In this document: positions 17,145-27,405 of the stretch, piece by piece
Position numbering within the stretch: position 1 is the stretch's first letter
Layout of the letters: every line of letters begins with the position of its first letter
Origin: Yersinia similis
GTDB lineage: Bacteria; Pseudomonadota; Gammaproteobacteria; Enterobacterales; Enterobacteriaceae
DNA length: 36,445 nucleotides
NCBI RefSeq assembly: GCF_001053095.1
Contig: NZ_CGBP01000038.1
Coordinates: 1-36,445 of the forward strand
Reading direction: 5' to 3'
Program-made: the position numbers and the translations under genes
Notes under the pieces: model-generated
The model's input: only the letters and a program-made list of their open reading frames with translations
Database searches by the model: none
Told to the model about the DNA's origin: nothing

Positions 17145-17184
17145 AAACAGAACACTCAAACCAGATTGAGTGTTCTGTTTTAGT
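17145..17184 (+). terminator. tctE terminator
   Basis: A 15-bp perfect stem: AAACAGAACACTCAA (17145-17159) pairs with TTGAGTGTTCTGTTT (17166-17180) over a 6-nt loop, ending in a short T run. It lies 22 bp after the tctE stop. The symmetrical A/T ends would also work in the opposite direction. Confidence 0.75.
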
Positions 17185-17320
17185 CTATTCTTTTGCACTA
17201 TTCTTGAGAAAAATTACATTATTACTTGTTCGGGTGTCACAAAACTGGGGGCAGGGGATCCATTTTTTTACACATACAATATATAAGGTAGTAAATACCC
17301 TAAATAATTCGAGTTACAGG

Positions 17321-17366
<46 letters not shown>

Positions 17367-17402
17367 GACGGACGATGATGGTTTTTTCCCTGGCAGGAGG
17401 CA

Positions 17403-17492
17403 ATGAAAATGACAACAAGGGCAGATATAAATAGAGGGCGTTTAATTTATACAGAGCACCTTGGATGGATTGATTTTGGCTTAGGTATATGA
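17403..17492 (+). CDS. 29-residue ORF with strong RBS, coupled to next gene
   Basis: A perfect AGGAGG (17395-17400) stands 2 bp before the ATG at 17403. The reading frame gives MKMTTRADINRGRLIYTEHL, then GWIDFGLGI, and ends at TGA 17490-17492. That stop overlaps the ATG of the next gene at 17489 (ATGA). The 'GRLIYTEHLGWIDFG' part looks like ordinary protein sequence. From memory, longer enterobacterial proteins contain a similar start with 'GWIDLGHA', so this may be the amino end of a truncated or internally deleted gene. Alternatively it is a leader peptide that controls the 114-residue gene. No family is assigned. Confidence 0.45.
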   Translation: MKMTTRADINRGRLIYTEHLGWIDFGLGI

Positions 17493-17833
17493 ATAGAAAG
17501 CTGATTCTATTTACTTTAATTTTAGCTTCATTGTCTATCTATTTATGGTGGTTAATCACCATGCCGAGTACAACCTATAATGATAAAAATATACTTAAAT
17601 ATTATTCGTTTACATATAAAGAAGTCATTAACGCCCCTAGGTTGTCCGATAATTATTATTTTGAATATATTCCTAGTGATGAAACCAGTCCCCAAAGCAG
17701 TGTTATGTACACTTGTGGATTGAAAAATATTGATGAAGGTTACAAGAGTTTGGTTTCGTACATCATAAAAACGGGTATACCATTAAGAAAAGAGTACTCA
17801 TTAGAGCTGAATATTTTGAACTCATCAAAGTGA
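17489..17833 (+). CDS. Small membrane-anchored hypothetical protein, 114 aa
   Basis: I do not recognise this gene. It begins MNRKLILFTLILASLSIYLW, a single amino-terminal membrane segment or uncleaved signal (about residues 4-22). A polar domain of about 90 residues rich in Tyr, Asn and Ser follows, with one Cys in 'VMYTCGLKN'. The coding sequence is markedly AT-rich compared with the tct and lsr genes around it, suggesting acquired DNA. There is no good ribosome binding site of its own. Its start overlaps the stop of the 29-residue ORF, so its translation probably depends on that ORF. Confidence 0.6.
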   Translation: MNRKLILFTLILASLSIYLWWLITMPSTTYNDKNILKYYSFTYKEVINAPRLSDNYYFEYIPSDETSPQSSVMYTCGLKNIDEGYKSLVSYIIKTGIPLRKEYSLELNILNSSK

Positions 17834-17954
17834 CGATTAAAGGTGATGAGTGTTTAATGTTAGTTTTATCAAAGTAAGATAATTGAATGGTTCTATATTG
17901 TATGTAAATTAATTTGGCTTTAGTCATTATATTTCATGCTAACGCTATTTTAAC

Positions 17955-17984
17955 CGGGCCGCGACACATTGGTATCACGGCCCG
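17955..17984 (-). terminator. Hairpin downstream of lsrG
   Basis: CGGGCCG (17955-17961) pairs with CGGCCCG (17978-17984), 33 bp past the lsrG stop in the leftward direction. The stem is GC-rich with a 16-nt loop. The following tract is 'GTTAAAATAG' in the leftward sense, so the U-run is poor. Probably the end of the lsrACDBFG transcript. Confidence 0.55.
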
Positions 17985-18016
17985 CATTGACTAAAGCATT
18001 AAGCCAAGGAATCAAG

Positions 18017-18367
<351 letters not shown>

Positions 18368-18371
18368 CTAC

Positions 18372-19247
18372 TCAATTTTTTTCATGGAGGAACAGTTGGT
18401 AAGCCGCTGCGGCATTCTCATTTTTATGTACAATGGCATGTACCGCTTTCAGCATGGCAATTGGCGCATCTGACTGAAAAATATTGCGCCCCATATCCAC
18501 GCCTGAGGCCCCTTGATCAATCGCCTGGTAGCACATCTCCAGCGCATCACGTTCCGGCAACTTTTTCCCACCTGCAATCACAATAGGTACCGGGCAACCG
18601 GCGGCAATGCGTTCAAACCCGCTATCGACATAATACGTTTTGATCACCTGCGCCCCCATTTCTGCCGCGATCCGGCTGGCCAGCGAGAAGTAGCGTTGAT
18701 CTCGCACCATATCTTTACCCACGCCTGTCACCGCCATGGTTGGCATGCCATAGCGCATCCCTTGATCGACCAATTGGATAATATTCTTAATCGACTGATG
18801 CTCATGTTCCGTACCGATATACACCTGTGCGGCGACCGCGCAGGAATTGAGCCGTACAGCATCTTCCATCGCTACGGCGACCGCTTCATTGGATAAATCT
18901 GTCAGAATTGAGTTAGCACCCGAGGCGCGCAGTACCACCGGGCGGTTGGCCGCCGCTGGAACGACGCTACGTAAAATACCGCGGGTACACATTAATACAT
19001 CGGCATACTCAAACAGCGGGGCGATATTGATATCAATTCGCTCCAGCCCGGTGGTCGGCCCCTGAAAATAGCCATGGTCAAAGGCCAGCATCACCGTACG
19101 ATTGGTCTTCGGGTTAAAAATCCGCGCCAGGCGGGATTGCATTCCCCAATCGAGGGAACCTGAACCTTTCAGCGTAAACGCGGGGTTCTGCTGTGGGATA
19201 CCAATACCAAAATCTTTACCGTCTTTGATGTCGTCTAAATCAGCCAT
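18372..19247 (-). CDS. lsrF: P-HPD thiolase LsrF (class I aldolase fold)
   Basis: A 291-residue protein that transfers the acetyl group of the LsrG product (3-hydroxy-2,4-pentadione-5-phosphate) to CoA, closing AI-2 catabolism. The DhnA/aldolase-like barrel is seen in '[21 protein letters not shown]', '[15 protein letters not shown]' and '[24 protein letters not shown]'. The active-site lysine fits K203 in '[12 protein letters not shown]', the same position as in E. coli LsrF. A GGAG lies upstream of the ATG at 19247. A GC-rich hairpin separates it from lsrB. Confidence 0.94.
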   Translation of the reverse strand: MADLDDIKDGKDFGIGIPQQNPAFTLKGSGSLDWGMQSRLARIFNPKTNRTVMLAFDHGYFQGPTTGLERIDINIAPLFEYADVLMCTRGILRSVVPAAANRPVVLRASGANSILTDLSNEAVAVAMEDAVRLNSCAVAAQVYIGTEHEHQSIKNIIQLVDQGMRYGMPTMAVTGVGKDMVRDQRYFSLASRIAAEMGAQVIKTYYVDSGFERIAAGCPVPIVIAGGKKLPERDALEMCYQAIDQGASGVDMGRNIFQSDAPIAMLKAVHAIVHKNENAAAAYQLFLHEKN

Positions 19248-19274
19248 TTTTAATTACTCCATTCGTTCTGTTCA

Positions 19275-19295
19275 GGCCCGCCACGGGGGCGGGCC
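19275..19295. promoter_or_regulatory. Intercistronic hairpin between lsrB and lsrF
   Basis: GGCCCGCC (19275-19282) pairs with GGCGGGCC (19288-19295) over a 5-nt loop, directly after the lsrB stop (19303) and before lsrF. There is no U-tract in the leftward sense. It may act as a 3' stabiliser that keeps lsrB mRNA more abundant than lsrFG, as such hairpins do after other binding-protein genes. Confidence 0.6.
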
Positions 19296-19302
19296 GCTAA
19301 GA

Positions 19303-20373
<1,071 letters not shown>

Positions 20374-21375
20374 TCACGCAGAGGCTTTTCGACTGCGACG
20401 ACGTTGTAGCCATTCATAAATCAAATGCCTGTGCAGACTGATAGATCGCCCAACCACCACCAGAATCAGCAATGCCCCAGACAGCGCACTGGAAATTTGG
20501 TTTGGCGTACCAATCATTTGCAGACCTTGTTGCAAGTACCCGACCAGTAATACCGCCAAGGCGGTTCCAAGAATGGAGCCGGATCCACCGTAAATATTGG
20601 CCCCTCCCAATACCACGGCGGTGATCGCAGGCATCAGGAATGAGGCACCTAAATCAGAGCGTGCGGAGCCGAAATAAGACACCAGCAGAATGGCGGCAAT
20701 CGCTGAGGCTACCCCTGTCATGGCATACAGCATGCATAAGGTACGGGCGATGGGCAGGGCGCTGTAACGGGCCACCCGGCTGCTTTGCCCAATCAGGAAC
20801 ACGTGACGGCCACTGTGAGTACGGTGCATCAGCAGCCAGAACAGCAGCACACACAGCATAAATATCACTAGTGGTATTGGCAGACCGAATAGGGTTTGGT
20901 TGGCAAAATCAGTAAAAGCGGCCGGGAAACCGCCAATCCCCTCATAGCCTGTCGCACCGGAGATACCGGACAACAGTAGGGCACTGCCGCCGAACAGATA
21001 CAGGGTACCAAGCGTGATGACCAGCGGGTTGACGCCAGTATAGAGAATCAATCCGGCATTAATTAACCCACACAGTGCGCCGACGAGCAGTGTCAGTGGG
21101 ATCGCCACACTCATCGGCACGCCCGCTTGAAAAACGATGCCCAGAAATATGGCGCACAACCCGATAGTCGAACCGAATGAAATATCGATGCCGCCACTGA
21201 CAATCACCATGGTCAGCGGCAGCGCCACGATCCCAATGCAGATAAAATCACTCGTACTGAACAGCAGCACATTGATATCCAACATGCGTGAATTCGATAA
21301 ACCAAATAGCAGGATTTCCAGCACCAGCAGTGCCGCCAGAGTCAGTTCCCATCCATAACGCCGGTATAAATTCAT
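20374..21375 (-). CDS. lsrD: AI-2 ABC transporter permease LsrD
   Basis: A 333-residue inner-membrane permease of the ribose/AI-2 ABC class with 8-10 hydrophobic segments. Conserved segments include '[24 protein letters not shown]', '[22 protein letters not shown]' and '[25 protein letters not shown]', which form the usual permease core and coupling loop. It overlaps the end of lsrC by 4 bp and pairs with LsrC to form the channel. The start at 21375 fits the family ([20 protein letters not shown]). Confidence 0.93.
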   Translation of the reverse strand: MNLYRRYGWELTLAALLVLEILLFGLSNSRMLDINVLLFSTSDFICIGIVALPLTMVIVSGGIDISFGSTIGLCAIFLGIVFQAGVPMSVAIPLTLLVGALCGLINAGLILYTGVNPLVITLGTLYLFGGSALLLSGISGATGYEGIGGFPAAFTDFANQTLFGLPIPLVIFMLCVLLFWLLMHRTHSGRHVFLIGQSSRVARYSALPIARTLCMLYAMTGVASAIAAILLVSYFGSARSDLGASFLMPAITAVVLGGANIYGGSGSILGTALAVLLVGYLQQGLQMIGTPNQISSALSGALLILVVVGRSISLHRHLIYEWLQRRRSRKASA

Positions 21376-22427
21376 AGTGCCACCTTCTTTTTATTGCTAG
21401 CTGCTGGGTTTTTATCGCTAACGATTGGTTTTTTATCACTAATGATTATTCGGGTGGTGAAGCGGGCATATTTCTGTTGGCGAATATTACGCTCAACAGC
21501 ACAACGCAGACGGCCATCGAATACCAACACCCCCAGCAGCACCAAACCAGCAATAAAGTCATTCCACCAGGCAGGTAGGCGCAGCAACACCAGCACGCTA
21601 TCGATTTGTGTCAGCAGGAAAGCCCCCAAAATGGCACCGATAATGGTCCCTGTTCCACCAAGTAGGCTGATCCCGCCCAACACGCAGGCGGCAATAGCTT
21701 TCATTTCCAGCCCGCTGCCCGTTTGGTTAGGGATAAAACCGATTTGGGAAGCGAAGACGATCCCGGCCAGTGCAGCCATCACGCCGTTCATTGAGAAGGC
21801 AAAAATACGGATGCTGTCGGTACGGACCCCCAACTGACGCGCCCCTTGCAAGTTATCCCCCGTGGCATAGAAACTGCGGCCAAAGGCGGTTTTGCCCAAC
21901 AGCCATGCCATAGCAAGGATCAGCAACATCGTTAGCCAGCCAATGGGCGAGATAGAAAATAGAATGGGGGTTGATAAACTTTTCAGGTCCGCTGGTAATC
22001 CTTCGATCCACTTACCGCCTGTTAGCAATAGCATCAGGCCACGGTATAACCCCAGCGTACCCAGGGTGGCGACAATGGCCGGAATGCGCATCCAGGTCAC
22101 CAGAATACCGTTAAAGAAACCAGCTACCATGCCGATCAACAAGGCGAGCAAGCAGGATGCTGCCAGGCCAAAACCGGCATTAAGTGCCATACCGACGGTC
22201 ACCGCGCATAAACCGGTGATGGAGCCCACGGAAACGTCGATATTGCGGGTCAACATCACCATGGTGGCTCCGATGGCCAGCAGGATCAGGATCTGTGCGC
22301 TGCTAAAAATCATGGTGAAGGTCTGTAAGCTGAAATAGCTGCGGTCAATAATTCCCAGTAGGGCAAATAGGGTGAGAATGGCCAGTAGCGCGGTACCTTC
22401 ACGATTATTCTGAATAAATTTCAGCAT
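21372..22427 (-). CDS. lsrC: AI-2 ABC transporter permease LsrC, with repeat tail
   Basis: A 351-residue inner-membrane permease that heterodimerises with LsrD. The segments '[24 protein letters not shown]', '[25 protein letters not shown]' and '[25 protein letters not shown]' are typical. It overlaps the end of lsrA by 7 bp. The carboxyl tail after the last membrane helix is unusual. It reads '[20 protein letters not shown]', three 7-residue units encoded by three 21-bp tandem DNA copies (21388-21450). The tail is cytoplasmic and unlikely to affect transport. Confidence 0.93.
   Translation of the reverse strand: MLKFIQNNREGTALLAILTLFALLGIIDRSYFSLQTFTMIFSSAQILILLAIGATMVMLTRNIDVSVGSITGLCAVTVGMALNAGFGLAASCLLALLIGMVAGFFNGILVTWMRIPAIVATLGTLGLYRGLMLLLTGGKWIEGLPADLKSLSTPILFSISPIGWLTMLLILAMAWLLGKTAFGRSFYATGDNLQGARQLGVRTDSIRIFAFSMNGVMAALAGIVFASQIGFIPNQTGSGLEMKAIAACVLGGISLLGGTGTIIGAILGAFLLTQIDSVLVLLRLPAWWNDFIAGLVLLGVLVFDGRLRCAVERNIRQQKYARFTTRIIISDKKPIVSDKNPAASNKKKVAL
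21388..21450 (-). repeat. Three 21-bp tandem copies in the lsrC tail
   Basis: Exact 21-bp period: units at 21388-21408, 21409-21429 and 21430-21450, each starting TTTTTAT[TC][GA]CTA on the + strand. They translate as repeats of I-x-S-D-K-x-P. The copies have diverged but keep the frame, so copy number could change without breaking the gene. Confidence 0.8.
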
Positions 22428-24004
22428 GATGCGCCCTTATTTTCAGCCGAAGAGGCGGTGCCGCCCTGAGGTTCACTAACAGAACGGTGTTCACCAAACG
22501 CCATATGCATAATGGTATCGACATTCATTGCCACACCGCTCAGTGCGCCATTGATTTCCCCTTGGTGCATCACCAATACCCGGTCGGCCATTTGTACTAC
22601 CTCTTCCAGATCGGAAGAGATAAAAATGATCGCGACCTGCTGCTCGGCAATGCTACGGATTAATTGATAAATATCGCTACGGGCAGAGACATCCACCCCT
22701 CGGGTCGGTTCATCGATAATCAATAGGAGTGGGTTGGCTTCCAGGCATTTGGCAATCAACAGTTTTTGCTGGTTGCCACCAGATAAAGTGCGGGCCGGTT
22801 GTTCGAGATGGTTAAATTTAATGTTCAGTGCCCGCCGGTAACGCTCTAACATGGCCGCCTCCTGTGCTGGTTGGATCCAGAAGCCTTGTCGGTCATGGGT
22901 CAGCGCACAGACATTCCAGCTTAATGGCGCATCAAGATAGAGGCCGGATGCTTGTCGATCCTCCGGCAAGTAAACTAAGCCAGACGCCAGGCGGTTGGCG
23001 GTTTTCATCGCCGTGATATTCACCTCTTCCAGAATCACGTGGCCGTTGCTGGCAGGCCGTAAGCCATACAGTGTTTCAGCCAGTTCTGTTCTGCCTGCAC
23101 CAACGACACCCGCCAGTCCAAGGATTTCACCGGCTTGCACATTAAAGGAAATATGCGCGAAACCTTCGCCACTTAAGTCGTGTACTTGTATTACCGGTTG
23201 CTGTGATTGAGCACGTGATTGGGCGCGGCGGTTACCGGGCAGTTCCAACCATAATTTCTGGCTATCGGTTAATTCCCCCTTTTTGGCCTCTGGGGTCATG
23301 GCCTGAATAATGTCTTCTGTAGAAAAGTCGGCGGTTGCCCCACTCAAGGCAATACCGCCATCGCGCATCACACTGACCCAACCTGCCAGTTGGCGTATTT
23401 CAGGTAATTTGTGGGAGATAAACACCACCCCAACGCCTTGCTGCAATAACATGCTAATTTGGCTGAATAAACGGTGGGTTTCAGCAGGAGTTAACGAGGC
23501 CGTGGGTTCATCAAGGATCAGAATGCGCGAGTCACGCATCAGGCCGCGCATAATCTCCACCAATTGTTGATCGGCTACATCCAGCGAACCAGCGCTGACC
23601 GACAAGTCCAAATGGCAACCTAAGTTTTTCAGCAATTGGGCCATCTTCTTTTTATCGGCTTGATGCTTTGGTAAGCGGAACAGAATATTTTCCTGTACCG
23701 ATAGATTGGCGAAGAGCATCGGTTCCTGTGGTACCAGATAAATACCTAATTGATGTGCTTTCGCCGGAGTGAGGTTGAGACAGGGCTGACCATTCATCTC
23801 AATCACACCAGTATCCGGGGGCAGTACCCCGGCAATGATTTTCATCAACGTGGATTTACCCGCGCCATTTCCCCCCAACAGGGCATGGACCTGACCGGGC
23901 TGCAGAGTAAAGTCGATACTTTTCAATACCACTACGCCAGAAAACTGTTTGCTGATACCACGTACTTGGAGCAGGGGCGGCGGTGTGGCAACGGTGTGCG
24001 GCAT
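22421..24004 (-). CDS. lsrA: AI-2 ABC transporter ATPase LsrA
   Basis: A 527-residue tandem ABC ATPase of the ribose/sugar class that drives LsrCD. Domain 1 has Walker [10 protein letters not shown] (44-52) and Walker B ILILDEP (161-167), with the weak signature '[12 protein letters not shown]' usual for this family. Domain 2 has the degenerate Walker A '[10 protein letters not shown]' (about 299-308), a full signature LSGGNQQK (407-414) and Walker B LLIIDEP (427-433). I choose the ATG at 24004 because CAGGAG lies about 8 bp upstream. A longer frame to 24073 runs back into the operator and is rejected. It is the first gene of lsrACDBFG. Confidence 0.94.
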   Translation of the reverse strand: MPHTVATPPPLLQVRGISKQFSGVVVLKSIDFTLQPGQVHALLGGNGAGKSTLMKIIAGVLPPDTGVIEMNGQPCLNLTPAKAHQLGIYLVPQEPMLFANLSVQENILFRLPKHQADKKKMAQLLKNLGCHLDLSVSAGSLDVADQQLVEIMRGLMRDSRILILDEPTASLTPAETHRLFSQISMLLQQGVGVVFISHKLPEIRQLAGWVSVMRDGGIALSGATADFSTEDIIQAMTPEAKKGELTDSQKLWLELPGNRRAQSRAQSQQPVIQVHDLSGEGFAHISFNVQAGEILGLAGVVGAGRTELAETLYGLRPASNGHVILEEVNITAMKTANRLASGLVYLPEDRQASGLYLDAPLSWNVCALTHDRQGFWIQPAQEAAMLERYRRALNIKFNHLEQPARTLSGGNQQKLLIAKCLEANPLLLIIDEPTRGVDVSARSDIYQLIRSIAEQQVAIIFISSDLEEVVQMADRVLVMHQGEINGALSGVAMNVDTIMHMAFGEHRSVSEPQGGTASSAENKGASC

Positions 24005-24039
24005 CAGTAGCTCCTGGTAGTTTGATGGAAAAGGTTTGT

Positions 24040-24072
24040 TGAACAAAAATATTTTTAATTTAAAAGTGTTCA
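24040..24072. promoter_or_regulatory. Candidate LsrR operator 1
   Basis: TGAACA (24040-24045) and TGTTCA (24067-24072) frame an A/T-only core, giving a 33-bp inverted repeat just upstream of lsrA. It matches the second site at 24125-24156 in arms, spacing and core, as expected for two operators of one regulator. In E. coli LsrR is known to bind the lsrR-lsrA gap; that this exact repeat is the site is inference. Confidence 0.65.
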
Positions 24073-24102
24073 AAAAAGATAGCTGTACAATCCGATTTAT
24101 GG

Positions 24103-24118
24103 CGTAACCAAGATCACA
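24103..24118. promoter_or_regulatory. Candidate CRP site
   Basis: CGTAACCAAGATCACA fits TGTGA-N6-TCACA in 8 of 10 consensus positions, with the TCACA half perfect. It lies midway between the two LsrR-type repeats and about 100 bp upstream of lsrA. lsr operons are known to need cAMP-CRP, so the placement is sensible. Confidence 0.5.
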
Positions 24119-24124
24119 ATTTTA

Positions 24125-24156
24125 TGAATAAAAAAATTTTAATTAAAATATGTTCA
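24125..24156. promoter_or_regulatory. Candidate LsrR operator 2
   Basis: TGAATA (24125-24130) and TGTTCA (24151-24156) frame an A/T-only 20-bp core. The arms differ from site 1 at one base and the span is one base shorter. It is nearer lsrR, so it may serve lsrR autoregulation or cooperate with site 1 by looping. Confidence 0.6.
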
Positions 24157-24298
24157 ATTATGCTAATTAAGCTGATAGCGTAGTTATCAATTAAGATTAA
24201 ACATTCATTACGCAGTTGCTTTAGTCGGTGGCGAACCGATGGACAGTGAGAAAAAGAGATAAACAGGCAAGAAAGCGGCAATAAGAGAACAATCGGCA

Positions 24299-25294
24299 AT
24301 GATAAAAGAAAAACCAGCAGTAAAAGACAAACCCCTGTCGTCCAACGACGAATACAAATATCCGGGTAATAGCATGAGTGAAGAGGAACTGCTCGCTCGC
24401 ATTGCGTGGTTTTATTATCACGATGGCTTAACACAAGGGGATATTGGTGAATTGCTGGGGCTGACTCGGCTTAAAGTCTCCCGATTATTGGAGAAAGGCC
24501 GGCAGTCCGGGGTGATCCGCGTCCAGATTAATTCGCGCTATGAAGGCTGTCTGGAACTGGAAAATACCCTGCAACAGCATTTTGGCCTGAAGCATATCCG
24601 TATTCTACCGTCTTTGGCCTCCCTCAGTATCAGTAGCCGGTTGGGTATTGGTGCCGCCCATTTATTAATGGCGCTGATACAACCGCAACAACTTTTAGCC
24701 GTTGGTTTCGGTGAGACCACCATGTGCGCCTTGCAACATTTGAGTGGTTTTATCGCATCACAACAGGTCCGCTTAGTGACGTTATCCGGCGGTGTCGGCT
24801 CCTATATGACGGGGATTGGTCAGTTGGATGCGGCCTGCCAGGTCAGTATCATTCCGGCCCCGCTGCGTGCCTCAAATGCCCATGTTGCCGACACGTTTCG
24901 CCAGGAAAACAGCGTCCGAGATGTGATGCTAGCCGCCTGCGCGGCAGATATTGCGGTCGTTGGGATCGGTTCGGTTAATCAGCAAAAAGAAGCCACAATT
25001 TTGCGTTCGGGCTATATCAGCGAAGGTGAGCAACTGATGTTTAGCCGTAAAGGCGCGGTTGGGGATATCCTCGGTTACTTTATCCAAGCCGATGGCGCGT
25101 TGGTGCCAGATATGCAGATTCATCAGGAGTTGATTGGTATTTCGTTGGCTGATTTAACCACCATCCCAACCGTGATTGGTGTTGCAGGGGGGGTAGAAAA
25201 AGCGGATGTGATTGTCGCAGCGCTGCGGGGGAGGTATGTGAATGCGTTGGTGACGGATGAGGTGACGGCGCGTGCAATCATTAACTTACTTTAA
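24299..25294 (+). CDS. lsrR: AI-2-responsive repressor LsrR
   Basis: A 331-residue DeoR/SorC-family regulator. It represses the lsr genes and releases DNA when it binds phospho-AI-2. The HTH is at about residues 44-65 ('[22 protein letters not shown]'). The sugar-phosphate-isomerase-like ligand domain includes '[19 protein letters not shown]', '[22 protein letters not shown]' and '[15 protein letters not shown]', closely matching E. coli LsrR. The N-terminal 25 residues before '[12 protein letters not shown]' are variable. ATG 24299 has no clear ribosome site, and ATG 24374 is a possible shorter start. It is divergent from lsrA. Confidence 0.93.
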   Translation: MIKEKPAVKDKPLSSNDEYKYPGNSMSEEELLARIAWFYYHDGLTQGDIGELLGLTRLKVSRLLEKGRQSGVIRVQINSRYEGCLELENTLQQHFGLKHIRILPSLASLSISSRLGIGAAHLLMALIQPQQLLAVGFGETTMCALQHLSGFIASQQVRLVTLSGGVGSYMTGIGQLDAACQVSIIPAPLRASNAHVADTFRQENSVRDVMLAACAADIAVVGIGSVNQQKEATILRSGYISEGEQLMFSRKGAVGDILGYFIQADGALVPDMQIHQELIGISLADLTTIPTVIGVAGGVEKADVIVAALRGRYVNALVTDEVTARAIINLL

Positions 25295-25329
25295 TTGGGT
25301 GATTGGCTATTTCACTTGCCAGTTTGAGA

Positions 25330-25416
25330 TTGGGCAGTGCTCGTGACCGTCACAGACTGTGTGTAGGCTCCGATCTCTGCGCGCGGTCCCACAGGCAACT
25401 TGAAATATGACGGGTA
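25330..25416 (-). repeat. Dispersed intergenic repeat, copy C (inverted), between lsrR and lsrK
   Basis: The end GGCAACTTGAAATATGACGG matches the repeat head in inverted orientation. The other arm, GGGCAGTGCTCG...ACCGTCAC...GTGTA.GCTCCG, is shared with 27096-27180. The element fills most of the 170-bp gap between lsrR and lsrK, which in many lsr loci are closely spaced. Confidence 0.7.
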
Positions 25417-25464
25417 AACACTGCGGTGACGCCAAATAAGCAGGGTATTCAAGAGGAGCGCGCA

Positions 25465-27057
25465 ATGAGTCAACTCGATACGACTACCCCATCAGGTGAT
25501 TACTTGATGGCGCTGGATGCCGGTACCGGCAGTGTCCGGGCGGTGATATTTGATCTTAATGGTAATCAGATTGCCGCCGGGCAGGCGGAGTGGCTGCATC
25601 TGCCGGTACCCGATGTTCCGGGGTCGATGGAGTTTGATTTAACCACCAATTGGCAACTCACGTGCCAGTGTATCCGCCAGGCACTGCATTTGGCTAAGTT
25701 ACCGGCCAGTGCTATCCGTGCTGTCGCTGCCTGTTCAATGCGTGAAGGGATCGTACTCTATGATCGCAGTGGAACCCCGATCTGGGCCTGTGCCAATGTG
25801 GATGCTCGCGCCAGCCGTGAAGTCAGCGAATTAAAAGAGCTGCACAATAATGGATTTGAGTTAGAAGTCTATCAATGCTCCGGCCAGACGCTGGCACTGA
25901 GTGCCATGCCCCGGTTGTTGTGGTTGGCGCACTATCGGCCCGATATTTATCGTCAGGCAGGAACACTGACCATGATCAGTGACTGGCTGGCCAATATGCT
26001 CAGTGGGGAGCTGGCGGTCGATCCCTCCAACGCGGGGACCACGGGTATGCTGGATCTCGTCACCCGTAACTGGCAACCGAACTTGCTGGAAATGGCCGGG
26101 TTACGTGCGGATATTCTCTCGCCAGTGAAAGAGACAGGCACCTTGCTGGGCCATGTCACGGCGAAGGCCGCGCAAGAATGTGGTTTGCTGGCCGGAACGC
26201 CGGTGGTGATGGGCGGTGGCGATGTACAACTGGGTTGTTTGGGGTTGGGAGTGGTGCACGCAGGCCAGACGGCGGTATTGGGCGGTACTTTCTGGCAGCA
26301 GGTGGTTAATTTACCGCAGCCGATTATTGATCCCAATATGAATACCCGAATAAACCCTCATGTTATCCCCGGTATGGTTCAGGCGGAGTCCATCAGCTTC
26401 TTTACTGGTCTGACAATGCGCTGGTTCCGTGATGCGTTTTGCGCCGAAGAAAAATTACTGGCGCAGCGATTGGGGATTGATACCTACAGTTTATTGGAGG
26501 ATATGGCCGCCAGGGTTCCCGCCGGTGCTTATGGGGTTATGCCTATCTTCTCTGATGTGATGCGTTTTAAATCTTGGTATCACGCTGCGCCTTCATTTAT
26601 TAACCTCTCACTCGATCCTGAAAAATGTAATAAAGCCACGTTATTCCGTGCGCTGGAAGAGAATGCGGCCATCGTCTCGGCCTGTAATTTAGCGCAAATT
26701 GCTGAATTCTCTGGCGTGAAAGCCTCGTCGGTGGTTTTTGCTGGCGGCGGCGCGAAAGGCAAACTGTGGAGCCAGATTCTGGCTGATGTCACCGGTGTTC
26801 CGGTGAAGGTGCCGGTGGTCAAAGAAGCAACCGCATTAGGCTGCGCGATTGCCGCCGGTGTTGGTGTCGGCCTATATGAAGCATTGGATAAAACCGGCGA
26901 GCGGCTCGTGCGCTGGGAGCGGGAATACATCCCGAATACTGAGCATAAAGCGCTCTATCAAGCGGCAAAAACTAACTGGCAAGCGGTGTATACCGATCAA
27001 CTGGGGCTGGTGGATTGTGGGTTGACGACGTCTCTTTGGAAGGCTCCTGGCCTCTAA
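25465..27057 (+). CDS. lsrK: Autoinducer-2 kinase LsrK
   Basis: A 530-residue FGGY-family kinase that phosphorylates AI-2 (DPD) after import, trapping it and producing the LsrR inducer. The ATP/sugar-kinase start '[21 protein letters not shown]' and the later '[26 protein letters not shown]' with '[16 protein letters not shown]' are the FGGY signatures. The 530 residues equal the usual LsrK length when the ATG at 25465 is used, and GAGGAG sits 6 bp before it. An upstream frame to 25426 reads into the repeat. It follows lsrR in the same direction, with a repeat copy between. Confidence 0.94.
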   Translation: MSQLDTTTPSGDYLMALDAGTGSVRAVIFDLNGNQIAAGQAEWLHLPVPDVPGSMEFDLTTNWQLTCQCIRQALHLAKLPASAIRAVAACSMREGIVLYDRSGTPIWACANVDARASREVSELKELHNNGFELEVYQCSGQTLALSAMPRLLWLAHYRPDIYRQAGTLTMISDWLANMLSGELAVDPSNAGTTGMLDLVTRNWQPNLLEMAGLRADILSPVKETGTLLGHVTAKAAQECGLLAGTPVVMGGGDVQLGCLGLGVVHAGQTAVLGGTFWQQVVNLPQPIIDPNMNTRINPHVIPGMVQAESISFFTGLTMRWFRDAFCAEEKLLAQRLGIDTYSLLEDMAARVPAGAYGVMPIFSDVMRFKSWYHAAPSFINLSLDPEKCNKATLFRALEENAAIVSACNLAQIAEFSGVKASSVVFAGGGAKGKLWSQILADVTGVPVKVPVVKEATALGCAIAAGVGVGLYEALDKTGERLVRWEREYIPNTEHKALYQAAKTNWQAVYTDQLGLVDCGLTTSLWKAPGL

Positions 27058-27405
27058 AGTTGACTACCTCCATTAATTGACAGCGAAAAGCGGTCAGCTT
27101 GGGCTTCGGGGCAGTGCTCGCCACCGTCACGTACTGCGTGTACGCTCCGTTGGTCGTGCGCTGGTCGCTCCAAACTGCCTACGCCGATAACGTCAATTGG
27201 ATCAGATGGCTGATAAAGTTGAATGAAGGGGAAACTCGCTGCGGTCACCCCTTCACTCACTGGGCGGGTAAATAACCTTATTGATCGCCTGTTTTATTTA
27301 TTCCGAAAGAGGGCTTCTATCAATGACTTTTAACATATTCATATGCTAAAACGATTGCCATGCTGCAAACCCCTGATATAGCATAATTGCCCTCTTTCGT
27401 TGCCA
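27058..27405. other. Intergenic region with repeat copy E and a possible waaQ promoter
   Basis: This holds repeat copy E (27096-27180), then a GAAGGGG/CCCCTTC inverted repeat (27225-27254). At the end is a promoter-like pair, TTGCCA at 27355-27360 and TATAGC at 27377-27382, with 16 bp between. No coding frame is credible. Confidence 0.45.
27096..27180 (+). repeat. Dispersed intergenic repeat, copy E (partial)
   Basis: GGGCAGTGCTCGCCACCGTC, then ACGTACTGCGTGTACGCTCCG, matches the left arm of copy C with a few changes. The CCCGTCAT head is missing here, so it is a partial or differently ended copy. It has a short internal inverted repeat (CACGTA..GCGTG). Confidence 0.65.

Noticed and set aside
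21394-22338. Two long rightward frames antisense to lsrC (147 and 148 residues)
   Set aside because: Reverse shadows of lsrC; composition rich in Pro, Ser and Ile without domain features.
24005-24073. 23-residue upstream extension of LsrA
   Set aside because: It would place the start within the operator; the downstream ATG at 24004 has a good ribosome site and family fit.
24114-24434. 106-residue leftward frame in the lsrA-lsrR gap
   Set aside because: AT-rich hydrophobic frame overlapping lsrR and operator 2; no ribosome site.
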